Positions 6,361 to 13,120 of a DNA stretch of 13,261 nt are shown here, piece by piece. The translations under genes were made by a program, and so were the position numbers. The stretch spans positions 1-13,261 of the forward strand of contig CABQHT010000054.1 in the NCBI GenBank assembly GCA_902464035.1. Reading direction: 5' to 3'. The stretch comes from an uncultured Collinsella sp. Lineage in GTDB: Bacteria; Actinomycetota; Coriobacteriia; Coriobacteriales; Coriobacteriaceae. Positions within the stretch are counted from its first letter, which is position 1; every line of letters begins with the position of its first letter. The notes under the pieces were generated by a model. It was given only the letters and a program-made list of their open reading frames with translations, was not told the DNA's origin and did not search any database.

Positions 6361-7920
6361 CTACTCGGCGGGCGTCACGCTGCCGTCCTGGAAGCCAACG
6401 TTGTTGTGAGCGAAGCAATCCTCATACTTGAAGCCGGAGAGCTCCTCGCAGAGCGCCTTGACCTCGGGCTGGACGTCGGCCATCTTGCCGCCCTCCTTGA
6501 CGCGCTTGATCTCGTCGCAGAGGATGTCGCACTGCTCCTTGTCGATCTTGATGCCGCGGGCAAGGACAGCTGCGAGCAGGAAGAAGCCGGCGCAGCCGAT
6601 GAGCATGTAGCCGCAGATGTACAGAGGCACGGTTGCGGGCTGGGTCACGGCGTCGCTGTTGCCGGCGGTCTGAATGAAGCCGGAGGCAGCGAGGACGATA
6701 GCCCATGCGTTGACGGCGACAGCTTGGGCGATCTGCTGGCAGAGCTGCTGAGCGGAGCTGTAGATGCCCTCGCGGCGACGCAGGGTGATGAGCTCATCGA
6801 CATCGGGGATGTAGTTGAGCAGGACGTCGGGCAGATACTGGAAGCCAACGTAGAAGAACTTCCAGATGGCGAAGATGATGGGGTAGGCGATCATAGCGAT
6901 GGCGACCGTGGAGGTGCCGTTGATCTGACCAAAGGCGAAGTAGTTGTACGCGATGATGCACGCGGCGCAACCGACGTTGGCCAGGTACCAAGACTTGTGG
7001 AAGCCCTTCTTGGCCATGAGAGCAACCCAGATAGCGGTGCAGACGATAGCGACGACCTTGCCGGGCATCTCCATCACGGACTCGTAGGACTTAGGAATCT
7101 GCAGGCAGTAAACGATGAAGAAGGACAGGCAGGCAGACCAGCAGGCAGCAGCGAGCTTCGTGGAGACCTGTGCGTACAGAACCTTACGGAAGGACTTGTT
7201 GCGGAAGGTGGAAACGACGTCGATGAAGAACTTCTTGATGCCCTCGCCGACGCTCTCGATCTTCTCCTGAGCGACCTCCTCGGGGGTGTGCTCCCAGGTG
7301 GACAGGTAGACGCAGAGCAGCGAGATTGCCATGACCGAAGCGTTGATCGAGGCGATGATGAAGTAGCTGAACGGGTTGGTCTCGCCGAAGGTACCAAAGC
7401 CAAAGCCGACGAGTGCAGCCATCAGGAAGCCAGCGGCGTTACCAAAGAGGTGCTTGTAGCCGGTGAGGTACGTACGCTCCTTGAAGTCGTCGGTCATCTC
7501 GATGGTCAGCGGCGACAGGTTGGCGGTGCAGAACGTGTACGCGACGTTGTAGATCAGGTACAGCGCGAAGTAGTACGGGAAGCCAAACGGCGTGGCGACG
7601 AAGATGAGCGGCTCGGCGATCATCATCGGGATAGCCAGCAGAATCCAGAAACGGCGACGACCGAAGATACGGCCGATCTTGGTGGCGTAGAAGTTATCGG
7701 CCACGAAGCCCATCAGCGGGCAAAGGATGGCGTTGAGGTAAATGGCGAACGAGCTGATCAGCGCCGCCTCGCCTGCGGACAGGCCGCACTCCGTGGACAG
7801 GAACAGCACCATGTAGCTGTGCGTAAAGCTCAGGGCACCGGAGTTGAGCATACCGCCCATACCAAAGCCCAGGCGCGTCCAGAATGTGATCTTGCGCTTT
7901 TTGCCGATCTTGTTAGTCAT
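6361..7920 (-). CDS. GPH-family (MFS) sugar/uronide:cation symporter
   Basis: 519 residues, predicted polytopic inner-membrane protein with about 12 hydrophobic segments. Glycoside-pentoside-hexuronide family features include GFVADNFYATKIGRIFGRRRF in the loop after TM2 (71-91) and DDFKERTYLTGYK (144-156), the TM4-5 loop motif. Related members carry glucuronides, xylosides or melibiose with a cation. Here it is the only transporter in the locus and heads the unit containing the cytoplasmic pectin enzymes, so galacturonides or short oligogalacturonides are the probable cargo (inference). About 60 hydrophilic residues follow the last membrane segment, longer than in many family members. I chose ATG at 7920 because AGAGGGAG lies just upstream; a GTG at 7998 is in frame but has no good ribosome site. 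A terminator follows. Confidence 0.9.
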   Translation of the reverse strand: MTNKIGKKRKITFWTRLGFGMGGMLNSGALSFTHSYMVLFLSTECGLSAGEAALISSFAIYLNAILCPLMGFVADNFYATKIGRIFGRRRFWILLAIPMMIAEPLIFVATPFGFPYYFALYLIYNVAYTFCTANLSPLTIEMTDDFKERTYLTGYKHLFGNAAGFLMAALVGFGFGTFGETNPFSYFIIASINASVMAISLLCVYLSTWEHTPEEVAQEKIESVGEGIKKFFIDVVSTFRNKSFRKVLYAQVSTKLAAACWSACLSFFIVYCLQIPKSYESVMEMPGKVVAIVCTAIWVALMAKKGFHKSWYLANVGCAACIIAYNYFAFGQINGTSTVAIAMIAYPIIFAIWKFFYVGFQYLPDVLLNYIPDVDELITLRRREGIYSSAQQLCQQIAQAVAVNAWAIVLAASGFIQTAGNSDAVTQPATVPLYICGYMLIGCAGFFLLAAVLARGIKIDKEQCDILCDEIKRVKEGGKMADVQPEVKALCEELSGFKYEDCFAHNNVGFQDGSVTPAE

Positions 7921-8004
7921 CGAGCTCCCTCTCTTTTCTCGATTGTCTTGTAACAAGACATTGGAGTCCATACCGATGTCTGTCTGCATATCGCCCACTC
8001 GTAG

Positions 8005-8018
8005 GGTGAACGTTTAGC
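8005..8018 (-). promoter_or_regulatory. LacI-type operator O2 of the transporter promoter
   Basis: GGTGAACGTTTAGC on the plus strand, centred at 8011.5. It keeps the conserved half-site but the other half is degenerate. It is 40 bp from O1 and lies at or just beyond the predicted transcription start. Confidence 0.72.
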
Positions 8019-8021
8019 TAG

Positions 8022-8050
8022 ATTATGCGCGATTGCATATGATAGGTGAA
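8022..8050 (-). promoter_or_regulatory. Promoter of the transporter-esterase unit
   Basis: -35 TTCACC (8045-8050, the conserved half of operator O1) and -10 CATAAT (8022-8027) have an ideal 17-bp spacer, placing the start near 8015. A second possible -10, TATCAT (8039-8044), sits closer to the activator-like repeat and would put the start near 8032. Both lie between the two operators. Confidence 0.6.
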
Positions 8051-8058
8051 CGTTCACT
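8045..8058 (-). promoter_or_regulatory. LacI-type operator O1 of the transporter promoter
   Basis: GGTGAACGTTCACT on the plus strand, centred at 8051.5, is a nearly perfect palindrome that overlaps the -35 box. A bound repressor would exclude RNA polymerase. Confidence 0.8.
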
Positions 8059-8072
8059 TGTATATTATCCTT

Positions 8073-8099
8073 GAACGGTCGTTTTTTGCCGTTAAACGG
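8073..8099 (-). promoter_or_regulatory. AACGG direct-repeat element (putative activator site), transporter promoter
   Basis: AACGG at 8074-8078 and 8095-8099, start to start 21 bp, with a T6 run between them. The first copy begins 22.5 bp from the centre of operator O1. Relative to a start at 8015 the copies centre near -61 and -82, typical of class I activation; relative to 8032 they centre near -44 and -65, typical of AraC-type class II activation. Confidence 0.6.
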
Positions 8100-8165
8100 A
8101 CATCTGACTTGAAAAAAAATCACGATTACATGGGTATTGAGTGGGTTTAAATTTGAGGTCGATTA

Positions 8166-8179
8166 GGTGAACGTTTATT
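8166..8179 (-). promoter_or_regulatory. Distal LacI-type operator O3 upstream of the transporter
   Basis: GGTGAACGTTTATT on the plus strand, centred at 8172.5. It is 121 bp from O1 and 161 bp from O2, between the transporter promoter and the uxaA terminator. There is no gene start nearby on either strand, so it may be an auxiliary site for repressor looping. An A8 run lies at 8113-8120 between it and the promoter; nothing coding is seen in 8100-8223. Confidence 0.6.
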
Positions 8180-8223
8180 GTTTTCGCTGCTCCCGTACTC
8201 TCAGGAAGACACGCCCGAACAGG

Positions 8224-8268
8224 CAGAACAAACATGGCCCCGCCGGGAACACTCCCGACGGGGCCATG
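8224..8268 (-). terminator. Intrinsic terminator of the uxaCBA unit
   Basis: Arms of 16 bases (8233-8248 and 8253-8268, beginning CATGGCCCCG) with a single mismatch and a 4-base loop. On the minus strand the stem is followed by TTTGTTCT. It lies 33 bp beyond the uxaA stop and separates this unit from the transporter promoter. Confidence 0.88.
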
Positions 8269-8300
8269 GTCAATAGCGCCCTATGCGAACCCATTTACCG

Positions 8301-9785
8301 CTACAGGCAGACGCCATCCTTCCAAATGCTGATCTCGTGGCAGCCGCGACGCTCGGCACTCGTAAGCTTGCCGCTCGCCGTCTCTAGCACCAGCTGGTAC
8401 AGGTCGTGGGCAGCCTCGTCGAGCGTACGCTCGCCCGTGGCGACCACGCCGGCGTTAAAGTCCATCCAGTTGGCCTTGTGGTCGCACAGGCGCTGGTTGG
8501 TGAATACCTTGAGGGTGGGCGCCGGCGCGCCAAACGGCGTACCGCGACCGGTCGAGAACAGGATCACATGGCAACCGGCGGCGGTGAGCGCCGTGGTCGA
8601 CACCATATCGTTGCCCGGACCGCACAGCATGTTCAGGCCATGCTTGGCAGCCTGACCGGCATACGGCAGTACGTCGACGATGGGAGCAGATCCGCCCTTT
8701 TGCACGCAGCCGCAGCTCTTGTCCTCGAGCGTGGTAATGCCGCCGTCCTTGTTGCCGGGGCTCGGGTTCTCATAGACGACCTCGCCGTGGCTGATAAAGT
8801 AGTCCTTAAAGCCGTTGAGCATGTCGGCAGCTGCGTTAAAGACGTCCTGGCTCTCACAGCGATCGAGCAGAATGCTCTCCGCGCCAAACATCTCGGGAAC
8901 CTCGGTGAGCACCGACGTGCCGCCGCGGGCGACAACCATATCGCTCACGCGACCGATCGTGGGGTTGGCGGTAATGCCCGAAAGACCGTCAGAGCCGCCG
9001 CACTTAAGGCCAATGACCAGCTCGGAGGCAGGAATGGGCTCACGCTTGGCCTGCTTGGCCAGGTCGGCAAGCTCGGACAGGATCTTGTGACCCTCGACCT
9101 GCTCGTCGGCTACATCCTGGCAGGCGAGGAATCGAACGCGCTCGCGATCGAAGTCACCGAGCTCGTCGAGTACCTGCTGGCGCGTGCAGTTTTCGCAACC
9201 GAGGGACAGGAACAGCACACCCGCAGCGTTTGCGTGACGCGAGAGCGCCACCAGCAGACGGCGCGTCTGGGCATGGTCGGCACCGGTCTGCGAGCAGCCA
9301 AAGGGATGCGGGAAGTAGTAAACGCCCTCCAGCGAGCCCTCGACCAGATCCTGAGCCTGCTCGCACATGGCACGTGCGACCTCGTTGACGCAGCCGACCG
9401 TGGGGATGATCCACAGCTCGTTGCGCGTGGCGGCGCGGCCATCGGCGCGACGGAAGCCCATAAAGGTCTCGGGCTCAACCGGCTCAACGACCGGATGCGT
9501 CGGGTTGTAAGCGTACTCGACCTCGCCCGAAAGGTTGGTCTTGACGTTATGCGTATGAAGCCACTGACCGGGCTGGATGTCGCCCGTCACGTGACCGATA
9601 GGAAGACCGTACTTGACGACGTCCTCCCCCGCCGCAATGGCACGCACGGCCATCTTGTGGCCCTGCGGAATATCCTCCGCGGCAACGACCTCGCCCACCC
9701 CGGGAACCGCGACGGCGGTGCCCTTGGCAAGCGGCGACAGCGCGACGATCACGTTGTCGGCCGGATTGATCTGGATAGTATTCAT
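8301..9785 (-). CDS. uxaA: Altronate dehydratase UxaA
   Basis: 494 residues, essentially the length of E. coli UxaA (about 495). An N-terminal SAF-type domain (about 1-95) ends with the HTHN motif at 77-80. The large dehydratase domain opens with GFRRADGRAATRN (110-122) and contains LGCENC, LKCGGSDG and a C-terminal GRGTPFG segment, all family hallmarks. It removes water from D-altronate to give 2-keto-3-deoxy-D-gluconate in the cytoplasm; members are metal-dependent. It is the last gene of uxaC-uxaB-uxaA, 78 bp after uxaB and just before a strong terminator. The start is ATG at 9785 with AGGA about 9 bases upstream, a weak ribosome site, which may lower its translation relative to uxaB. No operator or promoter lies directly before it. 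Confidence 0.96.
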   Translation of the reverse strand: MNTIQINPADNVIVALSPLAKGTAVAVPGVGEVVAAEDIPQGHKMAVRAIAAGEDVVKYGLPIGHVTGDIQPGQWLHTHNVKTNLSGEVEYAYNPTHPVVEPVEPETFMGFRRADGRAATRNELWIIPTVGCVNEVARAMCEQAQDLVEGSLEGVYYFPHPFGCSQTGADHAQTRRLLVALSRHANAAGVLFLSLGCENCTRQQVLDELGDFDRERVRFLACQDVADEQVEGHKILSELADLAKQAKREPIPASELVIGLKCGGSDGLSGITANPTIGRVSDMVVARGGTSVLTEVPEMFGAESILLDRCESQDVFNAAADMLNGFKDYFISHGEVVYENPSPGNKDGGITTLEDKSCGCVQKGGSAPIVDVLPYAGQAAKHGLNMLCGPGNDMVSTTALTAAGCHVILFSTGRGTPFGAPAPTLKVFTNQRLCDHKANWMDFNAGVVATGERTLDEAAHDLYQLVLETASGKLTSAERRGCHEISIWKDGVCL

Positions 9786-9827
9786 TACAAAGAGTCCTAA
9801 CCCTACAGGTTGAGCAGAAGTCAGCGG

Positions 9828-9853
9828 GCGCCCGCCAGTTGCCCGGCGGGCGC
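9828..9853 (-). repeat. GC-rich intercistronic hairpin between uxaB and uxaA
   Basis: GCGCCCGCC (9828-9836) and its exact complement (9845-9853) enclose 8 bases. It sits in the middle of the 78-bp gap between two genes of the same pathway. There is no T-tract after it on the minus strand, so it is more likely an mRNA-stability or processing element than a terminator. Confidence 0.6.
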
Positions 9854-9863
9854 ACAGAAGGAT

Positions 9864-11378
9864 TTAGGCCTGGGCGTTGGCAAATGCCTGCTTGGCGCCC
9901 TCAGCGCGCACAACGGCAAGCGCGTTGACGACAAACTCCTCAAGGCCGGCGATCTGCGTAAGGTCCTCGCCCCACATCTGCTCGTTGCTGAGCACGTCGT
10001 GCACCAGCTCGGCATCGTCTGCACCGGCGTGGGCGGCGTAGAAATCGAGCACGAAGGCATCGTCCTGAGCGGTGTACTCGGTGCCGTCGGCGCGGCGCAG
10101 GTGCAGGCCATCGCCCTCGCGAGCAACGAGCTCCTGCGTATAGAAGGCAATGAGCGTAGCGAGGCTCGTCGCCAGGCACTTGGGCAGGTTGCCGGTCTCG
10201 GCAACATAGTCCTTGAGCGTGGGCAGGTCGCGAGCACGCCATTTGGCGGTTGAGTTGAGGCAAATGGAGAGCAGCGCGTGGTCGATAAACGGGTTGTCGA
10301 AGCGGTTCTCGACGGCGGCGGCAAAGGCCTTGCAGTCCTCGACATCAAGATCGGCGGCAAGCGTCGGGATGACCTCGTCGTAGAGCATGGTGTTCATGAA
10401 GCCGCGAACGGTCTCGTCATGCATGCAATCGCGCACGATGTCAAAGCCGGCAACCCAGGAACCCGGGACAAAGGCAGTGTGGGCGCCGTTGAGGATGCGG
10501 ACCTTGCGCTTCTTGTACGGGGTAACATCGGGGGTCACAAAGACGCCCGGCAGGCCGGCCTTCACGAAGGGCAGACGCTCCTTGAGCGACTCATCGCCCT
10601 GGATACCCCACATCTGGAAGGGCTCGCGCACGGCCAGGAAGGGATCCTCGTAGCCCAGGCGCTCGGCCACGGCAGCGGCCTCCTTGGGGTCGCGGATACG
10701 GCCGGGGACGATAGTGTCGACGAGCGTGGTGCAGACGGTGCAGTCGTTGGCCATCCACTGCGCAAACTCGTCCTCCCAGCCCCAGTCGCTCACGTACTGG
10801 TTCATGATGCGCAGCAGCTCCTCGCCGTTGTGATCGATGAGCTCACAGGCGAGCACGATGACGCCCGGCTTGCCGGCGGCCCAGCGGGTGTGGAGCACCT
10901 GGGCAAGCTTGGCGGGGAAGCTCGCGGGCGGCATGTCGTCGGCCTTGCAGGACGGATCGTAGGCGATACCGGCCTCGGTGGTGTTGGAGACGATAATCTC
11001 CAAATCGTCGGAGACGGCGACCTCCATCATGGCGCGGTAGTCGTCCTCGCGATACGGATTGAGGCAGCGGCTGCAGGCGCTGATCACACGGGACTCATCG
11101 ACCGTGTTGCCGCTCTCCTTGCCGCGCACCAGCACGGTGTACAGGTCATCCTGAGCGTTAATGCCGTCGGCAAAGCCAAAGGCACCGCTGATGGGCTGGA
11201 CCATGACAACCTTGCCGTTCCAGCCGGTTGCCTCGTTGCCCATGTCAAAGAAGCGGTCGACGAAGGCGCGCAGGAAATTGCCCTCGCCAAACTGCAAAAC
11301 CTTCTCGGGCGCGTCCTTGGGCAGCAGGTAGCCCTTGTAGCCGATCTTCTCGAGCGTCTCGTAGCTGATGTTCTCCAT
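9864..11378 (-). CDS. uxaB: Tagaturonate reductase (altronate oxidoreductase) UxaB
   Basis: 504 residues of the polyol-specific long-chain dehydrogenase (mannitol dehydrogenase) family, a little longer than E. coli UxaB (about 483). The NAD-binding N-terminus shows QFGEGNFLRAF (29-39) and SNTTEAGI (131-138). The catalytic stretch RKVRILNGAH (291-300) supplies K292, N297 and H300, equivalent to the Lys-Asn-His of mannitol dehydrogenases, and DTIVPGRI (221-228) is also typical. It interconverts D-tagaturonate and D-altronate with NADH. AAGGAG lies 8 bases before the ATG, an excellent ribosome site. It lies 96 bp after uxaC in the same unit. A fructuronate reductase (UxuB) reading is less likely because the next gene is uxaA, not uxuA. 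Confidence 0.93.
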   Translation of the reverse strand: MENISYETLEKIGYKGYLLPKDAPEKVLQFGEGNFLRAFVDRFFDMGNEATGWNGKVVMVQPISGAFGFADGINAQDDLYTVLVRGKESGNTVDESRVISACSRCLNPYREDDYRAMMEVAVSDDLEIIVSNTTEAGIAYDPSCKADDMPPASFPAKLAQVLHTRWAAGKPGVIVLACELIDHNGEELLRIMNQYVSDWGWEDEFAQWMANDCTVCTTLVDTIVPGRIRDPKEAAAVAERLGYEDPFLAVREPFQMWGIQGDESLKERLPFVKAGLPGVFVTPDVTPYKKRKVRILNGAHTAFVPGSWVAGFDIVRDCMHDETVRGFMNTMLYDEVIPTLAADLDVEDCKAFAAAVENRFDNPFIDHALLSICLNSTAKWRARDLPTLKDYVAETGNLPKCLATSLATLIAFYTQELVAREGDGLHLRRADGTEYTAQDDAFVLDFYAAHAGADDAELVHDVLSNEQMWGEDLTQIAGLEEFVVNALAVVRAEGAKQAFANAQA

Positions 11379-11474
11379 CTATGTATCTCCTTAGGCGTTT
11401 GTTAGCGTGAAAGCTTGCCGGGGGCACCGCGTGTGGCAACGGCGCGCCCGGGTTCGATGTGGCTCGGTGCGGAC

Positions 11475-12902
11475 TTAGGCCTCGACGGTGTCCAGGTCAA
11501 AACCAAAGTAGCGGACGGAGTTGTTGTAGCTGATGTCGCGCACGATGGTGCCCAGCAGCTCCATGTCGGCCGGATACTTGCCCTGCTCGACCCACTCGCC
11601 GATCACGCTGCACAGCACGCGGCGGAAGTACTCGTGACGCGGATAGGACAGGAAGGAACGGGAGTCGGTGAGCATGCCGACGAAGTTGCCCAGAACGCCC
11701 TCGTTGGCAAGGGCCGTGAGCTGCTCGCGCATGCCGACCTCGTTGTCGTTGAACCACCAAGCGGAACCGTTCTGGATCTTGCCGGCAGTCGGGGCCTCCT
11801 GGAAGCAGCCCATGACGGTATCGATCATGGTGTTGTCGATGGGGTTCAGGCTGTACAGGATGGTCTTGGGCAGGCCACAGGTCTCCTGGATGGAGTTAAG
11901 GAAATCGGCGAGCTGGTCAGACGGCGTGTAGTTGGAGATGCAGTCGTAACCGGTGTCGGGGCCCAGCTTGGCGAACATGGCACGGTTGTTGTCGCGCTTG
12001 CAGCCAAAGTGCAGCTGCATGGCCCAGCCCAGGCGGACATACTCGCCGGCGACAAACTGCATAAAGGCGGTCTTGTACTTGAGGACCTCTTCCTCGGTGA
12101 GCGGCTCGGCGGCCAAACCCTTGGCAAAGATAGCCTCGATCTCGTCGGCGGTAGCCGGAACGTACATAACGTAGTCGAGCGCGTGGTCGGAAGCGCGGCA
12201 GCCCAGCTCGTGGGCAACGTCGTAGCGCTTGGAGATGGCAGCCTTCATGCCCCCGAAGTCGCTGATCTCAACGCCAGCAACCTCGGAGAGATGCTTGCAG
12301 TAGTCGGCGAACTCCTGGCCACGCTCGATGCGCAGGGCGGCATCGGGGCGCATGGCGGGAACGACCTGAACGTCAAAACTGTCGTCGGCGGCAATCTTCT
12401 TGTGCCACTCAAAGCTGTCGGCGGGGTCGTCGGTAGTGCAGATCATGCGGACGTTGGACTGCTTGATCAGGTTGCGGCAGGTAAAGCTGGCCTCAGCGAG
12501 CTTGGCGTTGGCAAGGTCCCAGACCTCCTGAGCGGTTTTGCCGTTGAGGACACCCTCATAGCCAAAGTAACGCTTAAGCTCCAGGTGGCTCCACTCAAAG
12601 ACGGGGTTGCCCACACAACGGCCCAGGGTCTCGGCCCACTTCTGGAACTTCTCGCGAGCAGGGGCATCGCCGGTAATGAAGCGCTCGTCGACGCCGTTGG
12701 CGCGCATCAGACGCCACTTGTAGTGGTCGCCGCCCAGCCAAACCTCGGTGATGTTCTCAAAACGCTTGTCGTCCCAGATCTCCTTGGGAGAGATGTGGCA
12801 GTGGTAATCGACGATGGGCATGTCCTCGGCAAAGTTGTGGAACAGCTCCTCGCCGGTTTTGGTGCTCAGCAGGAAATCCTGATCGTCCATGAAGTTTTTC
12901 AT
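11475..12902 (-). CDS. uxaC: Glucuronate/galacturonate isomerase UxaC
   Basis: 475 residues, close to the family's usual length of about 470. It has the amidohydrolase-like metal motif DYHCHIS (H34 and H36), the signature VWLGGDHYKWRLMRANG (54-70), and the late motifs WWFNDNEVGMREQL and GMLTDSRSFLSYPRHEYFRR. It isomerises D-galacturonate to D-tagaturonate, and D-glucuronate to D-fructuronate, in the cytoplasm. I chose ATG at 12902 because AGAGGGG lies 7 bases upstream and the protein then starts MKNFMDD as relatives do; the longer frame to 12989 would run through operator O2. It is the first gene of uxaCBA and follows a promoter with two operators, so it should be induced together with the transporter. 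Confidence 0.96.
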   Translation of the reverse strand: MKNFMDDQDFLLSTKTGEELFHNFAEDMPIVDYHCHISPKEIWDDKRFENITEVWLGGDHYKWRLMRANGVDERFITGDAPAREKFQKWAETLGRCVGNPVFEWSHLELKRYFGYEGVLNGKTAQEVWDLANAKLAEASFTCRNLIKQSNVRMICTTDDPADSFEWHKKIAADDSFDVQVVPAMRPDAALRIERGQEFADYCKHLSEVAGVEISDFGGMKAAISKRYDVAHELGCRASDHALDYVMYVPATADEIEAIFAKGLAAEPLTEEEVLKYKTAFMQFVAGEYVRLGWAMQLHFGCKRDNNRAMFAKLGPDTGYDCISNYTPSDQLADFLNSIQETCGLPKTILYSLNPIDNTMIDTVMGCFQEAPTAGKIQNGSAWWFNDNEVGMREQLTALANEGVLGNFVGMLTDSRSFLSYPRHEYFRRVLCSVIGEWVEQGKYPADMELLGTIVRDISYNNSVRYFGFDLDTVEA

Positions 12903-12955
12903 CAAACAACCCCTCTGTTGGCGGAGCGGGTGCACCGTGCGCCCGTTATCCTCTA

Positions 12956-12969
12956 GGTGAACGTTCACT
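12956..12969 (-). promoter_or_regulatory. LacI-type operator O2 of the uxaC promoter
   Basis: GGTGAACGTTCACT on the plus strand, centred at 12962.5, 54 bp before the uxaC start codon and 38 bp from O1. It overlaps or directly follows the predicted transcription start. Confidence 0.8.
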
Positions 12970-12999
12970 ATAGTAGTGCAAAATGGCACGTTAGGTGAA
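12970..12999 (-). promoter_or_regulatory. Promoter of uxaCBA
   Basis: -35 TTCACC (12994-12999, inside operator O1) and -10 TACTAT (12970-12975) have an 18-bp spacer. Each box matches the consensus at 4 of 6 positions, so the promoter is probably weak without an activator. Confidence 0.55.
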
Positions 13000-13010
13000 C
13001 GTTCACCTAA
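12991..13010 (-). promoter_or_regulatory. LacI-type operator O1 of the uxaC promoter (perfect 20-bp palindrome)
   Basis: TTAGGTGAACGTTCACCTAA is a perfect palindrome centred at 13000.5 and the best copy of the operator in the window. It covers the -35 box of the uxaC promoter. Confidence 0.85.
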
Positions 13011-13022
13011 CCATCACGGGGT

Positions 13023-13049
13023 GAACGGTAGATTTTGGGGGTTTAACGG
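13023..13049 (-). promoter_or_regulatory. AACGG direct-repeat element (putative activator site), uxaC promoter
   Basis: AACGG at 13024-13028 and 13045-13049 with the same 21-bp period and T-rich middle as the elements upstream of the GH105 and transporter promoters. It begins 23.5 bp from the centre of O1, against 21.5 and 22.5 bp at the other two. Confidence 0.6.
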
Positions 13050-13120
13050 TTGTCACAAGGATCGCGCCGCACATATCGCGGCCCGCAAAGCCATCCAACT
13101 ATGGGCTCATAGCCTTTCCG

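Noticed and set aside
6325..7953. 542-codon plus-strand open frame opposite the transporter
   Set aside because: Asp/Glu/Val-rich low-complexity translation with no family features, expected from the antisense of a membrane protein gene.
7921..7998. N-terminal extension of the transporter from a GTG at 7998
   Set aside because: No ribosome site before the GTG, while ATG 7920 has AGAGGGAG upstream and gives a family-typical start.
8406..9800. Plus-strand open frame opposite uxaA
   Set aside because: Shadow of a conserved enzyme gene; no start signals or domain.
11415..12956. 513-codon plus-strand open frame opposite uxaC
   Set aside because: Shadow; the minus strand encodes a clear UxaC of standard length.
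12903..12989. N-terminal extension of uxaC by 29 codons
   Set aside because: It would place the start beyond operator O2 at the predicted transcription start and ignore the good AGAGGGG site before ATG 12902.
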